DNA from: Sphingobacterium corticibacterium
GTDB taxonomy: Bacteria; Bacteroidota; Bacteroidia; Sphingobacteriales; Sphingobacteriaceae
Direction of reading: 5' to 3'
Length of the DNA stretch: 64,000 bases
Assembly: GCF_004208525.1 (NCBI RefSeq)
Contig: NZ_SGIT01000001.1
Location: 1,860,001 to 1,924,000 of the forward strand
The position numbers and the translations under genes were made by a program. Positions 16,503 to 26,100 of the stretch are shown one piece after another. The notes under the pieces are model-generated. The model had not been told where the DNA came from. It saw nothing but the letters and a program-made list of their open reading frames with translations, and did no database searches. Each line of letters starts with the position of its first letter. Position 1 is the first letter of the stretch.

Positions 16503-19069
16503 GAGTATTCCTAATCGGGTTCATTTTTAGTTGCCTAGCCTGTAGGAATCAAACAGAGGTACATGTGCCGGACAATAAACGATTAGATTCTATCGCGACC
16601 TCTTTCATCGATTCGCTCGGAGAGTTGGCATACGATCAGTATGCTTCCTTTGAGAAACAGCCGGATCTCTTTCTCCAACCGATAGAAAACAAAATGCTCA
16701 GCGAAGCACAGAAAGAAACATATACTTGGATTCTGATCAACATGGCCTATAGCTTTCGGGAACACAGCCGTTTTTTAGCATCTATCAAATATTACGAAAA
16801 AGCGCTACTGTACGATAACGAAAACAGCGTGTTAAATCGGGAAGACAGGCTAACGTATTTATACAAACCTCTTGCTAATAATTACACGGTAATTGCGGAT
16901 TACGAAAAGGCGGAAAATCTACAGTTAAAGGCTATAGATGAAACACAAAACAACACAACAAAAGCGTCGCTTTACAACAATCTTGCACTCCTGTATGTGT
17001 ACAAGGGTGAACATGAAAAATCAAAAAATGCCGCACTTTCGGGATTAAAACACCATGCAAAAAACGATTATTTGAATGTTCTTTTGCATTACTCCTTATC
17101 CTCTGCGTATGTTACCCTGAACAATATCGATTCAGCCAAATGGCATACTAATTTTGCTCTTGAAATAGCGAATACATTGCCCTTAGATGAAAATTTGGCA
17201 TTAAGCAAAATCCCGGTATTGGAACGAAAATCCATATTTCTATTACAAGAAAATCAAACAGATTTAAGTCGAAGATATCTCGTAGAAGCCTTATCGGTAG
17301 AAAAAAAGGTTTTTCCGCATACCCGTTTTCGAGAAAAAGCAAATCTTTATAACACCCTTGGAGAGAACTTTTTAATAAAAGAGGAATTCATACAAGCTAA
17401 AGCCTGTTTTGAGGAGGCAAAGAAACTGTTGGACGAGCATGTTGCTTCACCTTCCATATCAAGTTACACCAAAATTTCCGTATTAAAAAACTTAGGTTTA
17501 GTTTATGCGAAACAGCATATAGATTCCGCATTTTATCATTTTGAACAAGCGATCGAGGAAGATTTTGCTTTCCAACAAAATATTACGAGCAAAACCAGTC
17601 ATATTACCGGAAACAAATGGAATCAACAACTTTTAAGTCTCGTTTTTAACCACATCGGAAATCCAGAAAATTTTAGTCAAGCGAAGCTAATCAAGCTCCT
17701 GTGGTTGACTGAACTAGCAAAAGGTCGTATGCTCTGGAATGACATTAATCGGACAACATTTTGGGAAAGCGATACGACAACGCTAATAAGTCAACGAATG
17801 AAAGAGCTCCAACAGCTCTATCTGATACGTGATAACTTAACCGATAGCAGCGACCTTACCGAGATAAATCACTCGATTCAATCCATGCTAACTGATTTTC
17901 AATTAGAAGAGCGGTATTTCACCAGAAAAGTGGCGTTACCAAACTTTGATACTTTTCAGCGACAGCTACATGATAGCTTATCCTTAACGTATTCCTATTT
18001 TATCCACCCCGATAGCACGCTATCCATCTTCAAAATAGATAAGGGTAAAATATCCTATGTACGACAGAAGAGTGTAGGTTTACTGGATTCCATCATCCAA
18101 TTTAAGACAGATTATTTCTCGACATCTCCCCATCGTTTCAACAACAATCCAAAACGTTATTTTGCTAGCGCACAATACTTGAAGAACCAGCTATTGCCGT
18201 CTCTCCCCTCCCAATCTTCAACGTTGCGACTTTCCCTCCATAACGAGTTATACATCCTCCCTTTTGATGCACTTCGAGACGTTGACAGATTTTTAGTGGA
18301 AGACTTCGATATTCAATATGTTAATTCCCTTTTAATTAACGACTTGTATCCCAATACATCATTTCATGATCTTCAAATCAGTATACTATATCGGGATAAA
18401 TACACCCCTCCACTAGCTGATCTTCATTTTGTGAGAAAAGAGGTGGAAAACCTTCAATTACATTATAAGACGAGAATTTTCTCTTATCAAGATTTACCTA
18501 CACCCGCTATTATCCATATTGCTGCCCATACAGTTGTTACACCGCAACAGGAAGCCAGACTACTTCTCCATCAAGCTATTTCTGCCGATCAACTTCGCTA
18601 TTATCATATCAATTCACCGCTTGTGGTTCTTTCAGCCTGCAATACCGCTTCAGGTAATCTTCTTCCTTCTGAAGGCTTGGAAAGCATCAATAGAGCATTC
18701 TTAAGCAAAGGAATTCCGGGAGTAATGGCAACGCATTGGTTTGCTAGTGATGACGCTATGCTAGGTATCATGGCAAAATTCTATGAGGAGTTGACGATAC
18801 ATAAAAAGCCCATTCATGCTTTAGCGGAAGCAAAAAGAAGGTATCTTTCCGAACAATCCGCGTTAGGTGCAAATCCTTGGTATTGGGCCAATATTGCCTA
18901 TACCGGAATAGATATAAAAGTAGACTTGCATAAATATACAAGTCTACACCAATTTGCATGGAAAATCTTAATTGCTTTCCTTGTGCTAGGTATCTGCCTC
19001 TATGGCATATTACGGTTTACAAAGTTTAAAAACAAACATTATAAACCCCACCATAAACATCAGAAATGA
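16490..19069 (+). CDS. TPR-CHAT protease-like protein, exported and membrane-anchored
   Basis: An 859-residue protein with an N-terminal hydrophobic signal (VFLIGFIFSCLACRN, possible lipobox), TPR-like helices from about 80 to 360, and a C-terminal CHAT domain (caspase/separase fold). The catalytic dyad is visible: H680 in IHIAAHTVV and C717 in VVLSACNTASG. YILPFDALRDVDRFLVEDF marks the start of the CHAT fold. A membrane helix follows (about 822-845) with a basic tail (KFKNKHYKPHHKHQK), predicting a periplasmic protease domain and a cytoplasmic tail. It starts at GTG, overlapping the PKD gene by 13 bases. Substrate is unknown; a partner in the same cassette is the obvious first candidate (inference). 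Confidence 0.85.
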   Translation: MAIVRVFLIGFIFSCLACRNQTEVHVPDNKRLDSIATSFIDSLGELAYDQYASFEKQPDLFLQPIENKMLSEAQKETYTWILINMAYSFREHSRFLASIKYYEKALLYDNENSVLNREDRLTYLYKPLANNYTVIADYEKAENLQLKAIDETQNNTTKASLYNNLALLYVYKGEHEKSKNAALSGLKHHAKNDYLNVLLHYSLSSAYVTLNNIDSAKWHTNFALEIANTLPLDENLALSKIPVLERKSIFLLQENQTDLSRRYLVEALSVEKKVFPHTRFREKANLYNTLGENFLIKEEFIQAKACFEEAKKLLDEHVASPSISSYTKISVLKNLGLVYAKQHIDSAFYHFEQAIEEDFAFQQNITSKTSHITGNKWNQQLLSLVFNHIGNPENFSQAKLIKLLWLTELAKGRMLWNDINRTTFWESDTTTLISQRMKELQQLYLIRDNLTDSSDLTEINHSIQSMLTDFQLEERYFTRKVALPNFDTFQRQLHDSLSLTYSYFIHPDSTLSIFKIDKGKISYVRQKSVGLLDSIIQFKTDYFSTSPHRFNNNPKRYFASAQYLKNQLLPSLPSQSSTLRLSLHNELYILPFDALRDVDRFLVEDFDIQYVNSLLINDLYPNTSFHDLQISILYRDKYTPPLADLHFVRKEVENLQLHYKTRIFSYQDLPTPAIIHIAAHTVVTPQQEARLLLHQAISADQLRYYHINSPLVVLSACNTASGNLLPSEGLESINRAFLSKGIPGVMATHWFASDDAMLGIMAKFYEELTIHKKPIHALAEAKRRYLSEQSALGANPWYWANIAYTGIDIKVDLHKYTSLHQFAWKILIAFLVLGICLYGILRFTKFKNKHYKPHHKHQK

Positions 19070-19138
19070 TTCATTTGGTATCATACCCTGCTGTATGCTT
19101 TCGTGGCTTCCATGAGGCACGTCAAAATTCTTTTCCAT
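19010..19138 (-). CDS. Possible 42-residue small membrane protein, antisense to CHAT 3' end
   Basis: The reverse strand encodes MEKNFDVPHGSHESIQQG followed by a hydrophobic stretch (FLMFMVGFIMFVFKLC) and stops inside the end of the CHAT gene. The amphipathic-then-hydrophobic pattern looks protein-like, but there is no clear ribosome site and the overlap is antisense. It may be a chance frame, since antisense of a transmembrane-coding region often reads hydrophobic. Confidence 0.22.
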   Translation of the reverse strand: MEKNFDVPHGSHESIQQGMIPNESFLMFMVGFIMFVFKLCKP

Positions 19139-19463
19139 AATTTAAATCATTTGATATTTTATACCTCTTTTTCTTTTGTAGCGCTTGATGTCCTTTTCTA
19201 GAACAATCATCCTCGATAAAAGTTTTTCCATAACGTTAATTTTTTTAGTGAATAAATTTGTTAAACTCGTAGATATATCCGCTAGTAACTGGAAATGTTA
19301 CCATCCGACCATCAAAGAATCAAATTCACACCTTTTCACCGAGTGCTACACTGTTTTTACCGAGAAATGCGTTAAGCACACCTATTCTACCTACGGTTAT
19401 ATTTGTAACTAGACTATCTTTGGAGTATACAAAAAGAGATAAATAACTACATTAAAGAACATC
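19139..19463 (+). other. Intergenic region with promoter elements for the small membrane genes
   Basis: No convincing gene here. Two TAnnTTTG-like elements (TATATTTG at 19398-19405 and TATCTTTG at 19415-19422) lie 42-66 bases before the next ATG. The longest frame (75 codons) has no family resemblance or domain pattern. Confidence 0.5.
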
Positions 19464-19745
19464 ATGGAAACGAAAAAAACATTCACTGCAAACAGCGACA
19501 ACATCTCCGACGCATTTCAGAAAATCACGGATTGGATTCAAGAGACAAAGGTCAGCATAACGTCGAAAACAGGTAAACTATACATCCAACTTCCCTTCAT
19601 TATCGCTTTTGTGATCGCAATGCTTGTTCCTTTTGCCCTAATAATCGGTATTATTTTTGCTTTGGCTTTTGGAATAAATATTACTTTTGAGCGGGAGCAC
19701 AAAAAAGAAACATCTATTCAAAACAACGAAATAGAACCTTATTAA
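19464..19745 (+). CDS. Small membrane protein resembling DUF4342
   Basis: The 93-residue product has an N-terminal amphipathic region (DAFQKITDWIQETKVSI), then SKTGKLYIQLPF and a hydrophobic pair of segments (IIAFVIAMLVPFALIIGIIFALAFG) before ITFERE. The order 'regulated helix, residue G-K-x-L/Y, then valine-alanine-rich membrane hairpin, then I-x-F/V-E-R' is that of DUF4342 proteins. Function of that family is not established. A second small membrane gene follows 36 bases later, likely in one transcript. Confidence 0.7.
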   Translation: METKKTFTANSDNISDAFQKITDWIQETKVSITSKTGKLYIQLPFIIAFVIAMLVPFALIIGIIFALAFGINITFEREHKKETSIQNNEIEPY

Positions 19746-19781
19746 AAAAACAGAATTCAAAAATATTAAAATAATAATACG

Positions 19782-19997
19782 ATGATATTGATTGCAGTCT
19801 TGTTCCCTTGGCTATCGTTCTTTTTGAGAGGAAAGATATTTATTGGTTTTATCTGTCTTTTCTTGCAGTTTACATTAATCGGTTGGTTACCTGCGGCAAT
19901 ATGGGCTGTAGCTTCCCGTATCGATGAGAAAAATAAAAATCGCATCCGACAATTGGAGAGACAAATGCAACGTCCGATATATTATGAGACAAAATAA
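19782..19997 (+). CDS. YqaE/Pmp3-like small membrane protein
   Basis: A 71-residue protein with two hydrophobic segments. It starts MILIAVLFPWLSFFLRGK, and GWLPAAIWAV occupies the position of the second-helix GWIPGxIHA motif of the YqaE/Pmp3 family, followed by a charged tail (SRIDEKNKNRIRQLERQM). Relatives affect membrane potential and salt or osmotic stress in yeast and plants; bacterial roles are poorly defined. It ends at a bidirectional terminator. Confidence 0.7.
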   Translation: MILIAVLFPWLSFFLRGKIFIGFICLFLQFTLIGWLPAAIWAVASRIDEKNKNRIRQLERQMQRPIYYETK

Positions 19998-19998
19998 A

Positions 19999-20015
19999 GG
20001 GGCGAGAATCGCCCC
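19999..20015. terminator. Bidirectional hairpin terminator
   Basis: GGGGCGA/TCGCCCC, a 7-bp GC-rich stem with a 3-base loop between two converging genes; A/T-rich flank on the minus-strand side. Confidence 0.75.
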
Positions 20016-20022
20016 CTATTTG

Positions 20023-20466
20023 TTATCTATCTTGTCTCACAAAATCACCACTCGCGTTGAAGATCAAATCAGTATCCGAAACCACTAAATCCACATCAAA
20101 CCCAGAAGCTATCTTTTCAATACCATTGATACCGTCATTAGGATGATTATCCTCTACATAATCCACAATTTTAGGTAAAATAAAACCTATCGGAATATAT
20201 ATCCCGTCATCTCCATCTACTTCCATCCAATTACCATCAGCATCGAAGTCTACTTCAATTTGACTGCCTGGCTCACCAAGCTTTACAGAATAGTTTTTTC
20301 CTTCCTTTTCAACTCGCGAATAAGATTTTCCTGCAAAATACTCCGAAATGAAATCTTGAGATTTCTTTGGTAATTCTGCTTCTGAAATCACTTTATCGTC
20401 ATCACAAGAAATAGTTGAGAACGATGTCATTGCCAATAAAGACAATCCAAATAGTGTTTTTTTCAT
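20023..20466 (-). CDS. PepSY-like lipoprotein
   Basis: A 147-residue lipoprotein (signal peptide ending STISC, lipidated C21) with two PepSY-like (DUF2874) units: LPKKSQDFISEYFAGKSYSR followed by IEVDFDADGNWMEVDG, then LPKIVDYVEDNHPNDGI followed by LIFNASGDFVRQD. These proteins fold like the beta-lactamase-inhibitor BLIP repeat and act in the envelope, possibly by binding or inhibiting a partner. It lies downstream of a paralogue with a 20-base gap and of a two-component system on the same strand. Confidence 0.87.
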   Translation of the reverse strand: MKKTLFGLSLLAMTSFSTISCDDDKVISEAELPKKSQDFISEYFAGKSYSRVEKEGKNYSVKLGEPGSQIEVDFDADGNWMEVDGDDGIYIPIGFILPKIVDYVEDNHPNDGINGIEKIASGFDVDLVVSDTDLIFNASGDFVRQDR

Positions 20467-20486
20467 TATATGTAATCTAAAATTTG

Positions 20487-20930
20487 TTAATCATCAACTC
20501 TAATAAACTCGCCTTTTTTTGAAAATTCCAAATCAAGTCCGTTTGAAATCTCCACTTCATATCCATTTTTTTGTTTCTTCACCTCTTTTACAAACGTATT
20601 TGGAAAGCTTTTATGGATATACTGGGAAATTGCTAGCGGAATAACTTGTATGGGCAAGGCGACTCCTTTCATCTCTATTTTTTCCCATTCTCCATCCGAG
20701 TTAAATTCAATTTTTGAGCCATTCTTCAAGCGTACTTCATATTCTTTTTTGATAAGATATTCTGTATCCATGATGACTGTCGTAACATCGTTTTCTGAAA
20801 AATGCTTTTTCACGAATGTCTGGGCTTTAAAAGGTAGCTTTGCAAATGATATTACTTTATCTTGCGCAGAAGCGTTCGATACAATAAATAGCAACCATAT
20901 CATTACGGTTATTTTTAATAACGTTTTCAT
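20487..20930 (-). CDS. PepSY-like periplasmic protein
   Basis: A 147-residue paralogue of the downstream gene, with a cleavable signal peptide (VSNASAQDK) rather than a lipobox. Both PepSY-like units can be seen: LPFKAQTFVKKHFSEND with KIEFNSDGEWEKIE, and IPLAISQYIHKSFPNTF with DLEFSKKGEFIRVDD. Because one paralogue is a lipoprotein and the other is soluble, the pair may act at the membrane and in the periplasm. A spaced direct repeat that suits an OmpR-type regulator lies just upstream of its start. Confidence 0.87.
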   Translation of the reverse strand: MKTLLKITVMIWLLFIVSNASAQDKVISFAKLPFKAQTFVKKHFSENDVTTVIMDTEYLIKKEYEVRLKNGSKIEFNSDGEWEKIEMKGVALPIQVIPLAISQYIHKSFPNTFVKEVKKQKNGYEVEISNGLDLEFSKKGEFIRVDD

Positions 20931-20969
20931 TTTTAATACATTCTTTTGATACTACAAAAATTGTATTTG

Positions 20970-20987
20970 ATTTAGGAAAAATTTAGG
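20970..20987 (-). promoter_or_regulatory. Direct repeat, candidate response-regulator box
   Basis: ATTTAGG occurs at 20970-20976 and again at 20981-20987, exactly 11 bp apart (CCTAAAT on the coding strand), about 40-57 bp upstream of the first PepSY-like gene. One-turn-spaced direct repeats are what OmpR-family regulators bind. Confidence 0.5.
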
Positions 20988-21005
20988 AACTGGAATAATG
21001 TTATT

Positions 21006-22283
21006 TTATTTCTTCAGCGAAAATACATGTCTATTATCCTCAAAGCTATAATTAATCGACAACTCGGGATAGGTATCGACAATAGATTTCACGATAGCAA
21101 GTCCCAGACCATTCGATTGGCTATCCTGCGTACCTTTATGAAAACGGTTAAAAATTTTTTCTTGATCTAAAGAAACTTGATTTCCTGTATTAGTGATAGA
21201 AAGCTGATTATGTTGTATATGTACAGTTATTATTCCCCCATTGATATTATATCGTATGGCGTTTCGGAATAGGTTAGAAATCAATACAAGCGCCAGATCC
21301 TTATTCATCGATGTATCAAACACCCCATTTTCCGTCAACTGTAAGGTGATATCTTTAAAAGATAAAAAATCCTGAAAATCTGCACTGATCTCCTTTACCA
21401 ATTGATTTAGATTAATCTGTTTAACATCTTTATATTGTTTATTCTCAATTCTCGAAAGCATTAACAACGCTTTATTCAAATTTACCAATCTTCGTAACGA
21501 TGATTTCGAGTCCGCTAACTGTGTCAGCTGTTTTTCGGAGAGGGAGTCGTCCTCCATTAACATTTCCAATTTATTAATCGTGATGGCTAAAGGTGTTTGC
21601 AGCTCATGTGCAGCATTCTCAATAAAACGCTTTTGCTCATTAAACACTTCCTCATTCCGTCGCCACATCCGATGTATCTCCTCATCCAATTGATTAAATT
21701 CCATAATATTGGTAGATACAGGCTTTAAATAATCCTTTTTCCCAAAGCGATAAAGATTTAAATTCTCCAAAATAATTCGAAATGGGCGCCAAGCTCGTCG
21801 AAGAACCGATTCATTAATTAAATATACGCCCAAAACAAGCACAAGGTATAAAACAATGAGTGCCGTAGTCAGATTTAGTATCAAATCGTCTTCCTCGACC
21901 GTAGACGTACGGATTTCTAGATGATAAGGCTGCTGATCCGGCGCGTAGAACCCCGTACGCAATACCCGATAGGGCTCCATCTCATCGTCATAAGGCATAT
22001 AGAAAAATTCATTATCCAGATAATTCTCCTCTGAAAAATCATCATCATCACCAACGGGTGTAATTCGGAACTGGTTGATGCCATATTCATTGGTTTCCAG
22101 AAGGTTCGGATCCTCGTACACCTCCCTTAGGATCAAAATCTTTTGGTTTTTCAATCCATCGTCTACATTATCGTATACCTCTTCCAGAATAAAGGCGTAA
22201 AACAATGCAGCCCAAATCGTGATAATAACGAGAAAGGCGATACTCAGATAACGTAACGTATAATTTTTAAGAGAGACTTGCAT
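21006..22283 (-). CDS. Sensor histidine kinase
   Basis: A 425-residue two-component kinase. Two membrane helices (about 10-33 and 135-158) bracket a 100-residue acidic periplasmic sensor. The cytoplasmic part has the dimerisation/phosphoacceptor helix with H226 in ENAAHELQTPLAITIN, the N box NLFRNAIRYN and the G boxes around NGLGLAIVKSIV. It pairs with the response regulator that ends four bases upstream. The acidic sensor loop (GDDDDFSEENYLDNE) hints at cation sensing, but this is inference. Confidence 0.95.
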   Translation of the reverse strand: MQVSLKNYTLRYLSIAFLVIITIWAALFYAFILEEVYDNVDDGLKNQKILILREVYEDPNLLETNEYGINQFRITPVGDDDDFSEENYLDNEFFYMPYDDEMEPYRVLRTGFYAPDQQPYHLEIRTSTVEEDDLILNLTTALIVLYLVLVLGVYLINESVLRRAWRPFRIILENLNLYRFGKKDYLKPVSTNIMEFNQLDEEIHRMWRRNEEVFNEQKRFIENAAHELQTPLAITINKLEMLMEDDSLSEKQLTQLADSKSSLRRLVNLNKALLMLSRIENKQYKDVKQINLNQLVKEISADFQDFLSFKDITLQLTENGVFDTSMNKDLALVLISNLFRNAIRYNINGGIITVHIQHNQLSITNTGNQVSLDQEKIFNRFHKGTQDSQSNGLGLAIVKSIVDTYPELSINYSFEDNRHVFSLKK

Positions 22284-22287
22284 CGTA

Positions 22288-22959
22288 TTATACCAATTTA
22301 TAGCCTATGCCATAGACTGCCTGAAAGTCAACTTCTGCTTGATTGTTTTTGAGTTTTCGTCGTAAATTTTTTATTTGTGAATAGATAAAATCAAGGTTAT
22401 CGGATTGATCAGCATCGTCACCCCAAACAGCCTCTGCAAGCGATGTTTTAGTAATCAGCTTTTCGGGACGTATCATGAAATAGTATAGCAAGTCGTACTC
22501 TTTCCGGTTTAGCTGAACTTCCTCTGTTCCAATAAGAACTTTACGTTCTTCCGGAAATAATTTAACATCTTTGAACTGAATGGCTTGTTCTCCATGATGG
22601 TTTCTTCGGCGGATAACTGTCTTGATACGGGCCAAAAGCTCCGCTAGATGAAAAGGCTTTGCTAGATAGTCATCCGCCCCCAATTCTAATCCCTCGACCT
22701 TATCCTCCACAGAATCCTTCGCCGAAACGATAATGATGGAGTCATCTTTTCCCAGTGTTCTCAATTCCGCTAACAGTTGCATACCTGTACCACCTGGCAG
22801 CATAATATCCAGCAACACACAGTCGTAATCATAATTAGCCAGTTTGGCGAATCCACTAGCGTAATCATTAGCGGTTTCCACGATATATTTTTCACCTTCG
22901 AGAAATGACTTCATCACATCGCAAAGGTCTATTTCATCTTCTATAATCAGTATTTTCAT
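22288..22959 (-). CDS. OmpR/PhoB-family response regulator
   Basis: A 223-residue regulator with a receiver domain (phosphorylated D51 in DCVLLDIMLPGG, the conserved lysine in IVSAKDSVED) and a winged-helix output domain (NRKEYDLLYYFMIRPEKLIT and SQIKNLRRKLK). The ATG before KILIIEDE was chosen over an upstream TTG. It is first in a minus-strand unit with its kinase and probably the PepSY-like genes, and divergent from tamB. Confidence 0.95.
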   Translation of the reverse strand: MKILIIEDEIDLCDVMKSFLEGEKYIVETANDYASGFAKLANYDYDCVLLDIMLPGGTGMQLLAELRTLGKDDSIIIVSAKDSVEDKVEGLELGADDYLAKPFHLAELLARIKTVIRRRNHHGEQAIQFKDVKLFPEERKVLIGTEEVQLNRKEYDLLYYFMIRPEKLITKTSLAEAVWGDDADQSDNLDFIYSQIKNLRRKLKNNQAEVDFQAVYGIGYKLV

Positions 22960-23022
22960 CGTCAAACTAAACTACAATATTACTCTTTTATCATTAATAG
23001 TTCACAAAACTTATTTTTGTTT

Positions 23023-23049
23023 GTTAATTTGTATCGACAAATAATTAAC
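23023..23049. promoter_or_regulatory. Imperfect inverted repeat in the regulator/tamB divergent region
   Basis: GTTAATTTGT and ACAAATAATTAAC form an imperfect inverted repeat around ATCG. A TATTTTTG element (23012-23019) sits beside it. It could be an operator for either divergent gene. Confidence 0.35.
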
Positions 23050-23138
23050 AGTAAGAATGAACATTTCTACTCTTTTTACGTTTGTTGATTAAAGAGGATT
23101 ACAAAATAAAGTCACATAAAATTTAACAGAAAATTACT

Positions 23139-26100
23139 TTGAATCGATTCGGACGAATAGCTTTAAAAACAATATTATGGATTATCGGCAGTATTATTGC
23201 CCTTCTGCTATTGCTAATTTTTCTTATACGAATGCCAGCGGTTCAAAACTACGTGGTGGGCAAGGTTACGAACTATCTGGAAAAAAAGATCGGCACACCG
23301 GTTGACATCGGTTATATAAACATTACTTTTCCTAAAAAACTCGTGCTGGAAAACGTCTATTTTGAAGACCAATCCAAAGACACGTTGATTGCCGGCGAAA
23401 AATTATTGGTCGACATCAATATGTTTAAACTGTTGAAAAATACCGTTGAGATACAGCAGTTAGAATTAAAGGGTATTACGGCTAAAATAAACCGGACACT
23501 GCCCGATAGCAGTTTTAATTTCGATTACATTGTCGAAGCGTTTGCTTCGGAAGAAGAAAGTACCGCAAATGCCGATACGACTTCCGCCCTTGTTTTCGAT
23601 ATCAACGACGTACTTTTTGAACGTATACATTTCGTTTATCGCGACGAGGTCATTGGAACAAATGCGGACATTAGGTTAACACATTTCGACACGAAAGTAA
23701 AGAAGTTTGACCTAACCAACAATATGGCCTTTTCGATGCCCAACATTAAATTGGACGGACTAACGGCTTTAGTTAAACAGTGGGCACCAGTATCTGATGG
23801 AGAGGCTCCATCCGCGGAAGATTTTGGTATTACGGATACTTCCGTCGAGGAGTCTTCCCTACTACCGGATCTGGAGATAAAAAACCTAGACTTGAGCAAT
23901 ATTCTGGTGGAATATCAAGATTCGTCAGCTGCTATGGACACCCGATTTGATATTCGGAAGTTAGCGGCAGAGATCAAAGAAATGGATCTCAATAAGGAAA
24001 TCGTACGTTTAGGCAAGGTTACGCTAGATGAATCTGATTCTCAAATATTTATGAGAAAAACAGCATCAACACCAACGGCTACTACAGTATCTGACACCAC
24101 CTCAGATAGTAGTTCCATGAACTGGATTGTTTCGGCCGATAAATTAGACATCGACAAAACCAATATATGGTTTAGGGATGATAACGAACCGCGTATGAAG
24201 GGTTTCGACTATTTCAACATTAAAATCAGCGATTTTCTGGCAGAACTCGACGACCTTTATTTTTCCAGCGACTCTATTTCGGGCTCGTTGAAAAATCTAG
24301 CGATGGCCGATCATTCCGGTTTTTCCATCAAAAAGTTGCAAGCGGACTTCGTATATCATAATACGGGTGTGGAAATTCGGAATTTCCTTGCACAAACGCC
24401 CAAAACCACCATCCGGGATTATATCAAACTATCTTATCCATCACTAGACGCCTTAACAGAAAATCCAAGCAAAGTACTTGTAGAAGCTAACATCAACAGG
24501 TCAACACTGGACATGCGTGATATCCGTTACTTCGTACCAGATCTGGATACGATGGAGATTATGAAACCACTTTTGGCACGTTCTTTTTATATCAATGGTG
24601 CCGTAAAAGGGCGGATGGATAACTTGACTATTCCCAACATAGAGTTTAAGACATTAGATCGTACACATCTGATAGCCAGTGCCGTCATTCGCGGGTTGCC
24701 GGATACCGAAAAACTCTATATCGATTTGAATTTGAAAAAATTCACAACCGGCAGAGCGGATATCGAACGCTTGGTGGCGAAGTCCATGATGCCCGACAGC
24801 TTACAACTCCCCAACGCCATCAGCCTATCGGGAACATTCAAAGGAGGCATGTCTGGCTTCGATGCCAACATGAGCCTGGTAACCGAGAAAGGCAATGCTA
24901 CAGTGAACGGTAATATGCAAATGGGGACAGATACAACATACAACGCCTATGTATCCATCGACGATTTGAATATTGGAAATATCCTAAATCAAGATTCTGT
25001 TTTGGGTATAATATCTGCAGAAGCCACCGTGGTGGGAACCGGATTGGATCCCAAAAACATGGACGCATCTATAGACGGACGCTTGAATCATTTGGATGCG
25101 ATGGGATATGCCTATCGCGATATCCAACTGCACGTGGATGCTAAAGATGGTGATATCGCAGGTACGCTAAACAGTCCTGATCCCAACATACAGTTCAACA
25201 TGGATTTTGCAGCAGACATGCGCAATACCTATCCGAAGGTAAACGCCACACTCATGATTGACAGCGTGAATTTGCAAAACTTGAAACTTATGGACGATGA
25301 TTTTCGGTATCATGGAAAAATTGTCGCCGATTTTGAAACAGCCGACCCCGATTTCTTAAACGGTTCTTTAGACATTGTCAATTCCGCAATCGCATACAAC
25401 GACGCTCGTTATACGTTAGATAGCATTTCCTTAAAGGCATTTGCAGATACCAGTAGAAATATGCTTCTTTTACGATCAGAATTTCTCCGGGCACATATGG
25501 TTGGAAAATACCAACTCACGGCACTAGCACCTGCTTTACAGGATATCGTTCGGATATACTATAATCCAAATAATGCCCCGAAAGATACGACCTCGTATGA
25601 TCCGCAGAGCTTCGAATTTAGTGCAACGCTAAATCACTCTCGCTTTATACGCAACTTTCTACCAGATTTAGAAGAAATGCGTGATATAACCTTGGATGGT
25701 ACGTTTAACAGCACTACACAAAATTTTATGGCCAAACTCATTGCACCAAAGATTGTATATGGGGGAACGTCTATAGAAAATGTAGGTATCGATTTAACGA
25801 CATTTGATAGTACATTATATTATTCTGCACTCATCCATAAGATCAAAATGGGGAATATTGAATTGAATAATACTGTGGCAAGTGGTAGTGTAGTAGAGAA
25901 TAACATCGATTTTGGTCTTTGGATAAAAGACAAAGAGGATAAAGAACAGTATCATTTAGGGGCAAAACTACAGGCTGTTGAAAGCAACTTTATGTTCAGT
26001 CTTCATGAAGACGGGTTGAAATTAAACTATGAAGACTGGAGTATTGACACGACGAATACAATTAGCTTTGGGGAACGCGGTATACATGCAAACAATTTCC

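Noticed and set aside
19185..19412. 75-codon plus-strand frame after the CHAT gene
   Set aside because: No domain pattern and unusual composition, and it runs into promoter elements of the next genes.
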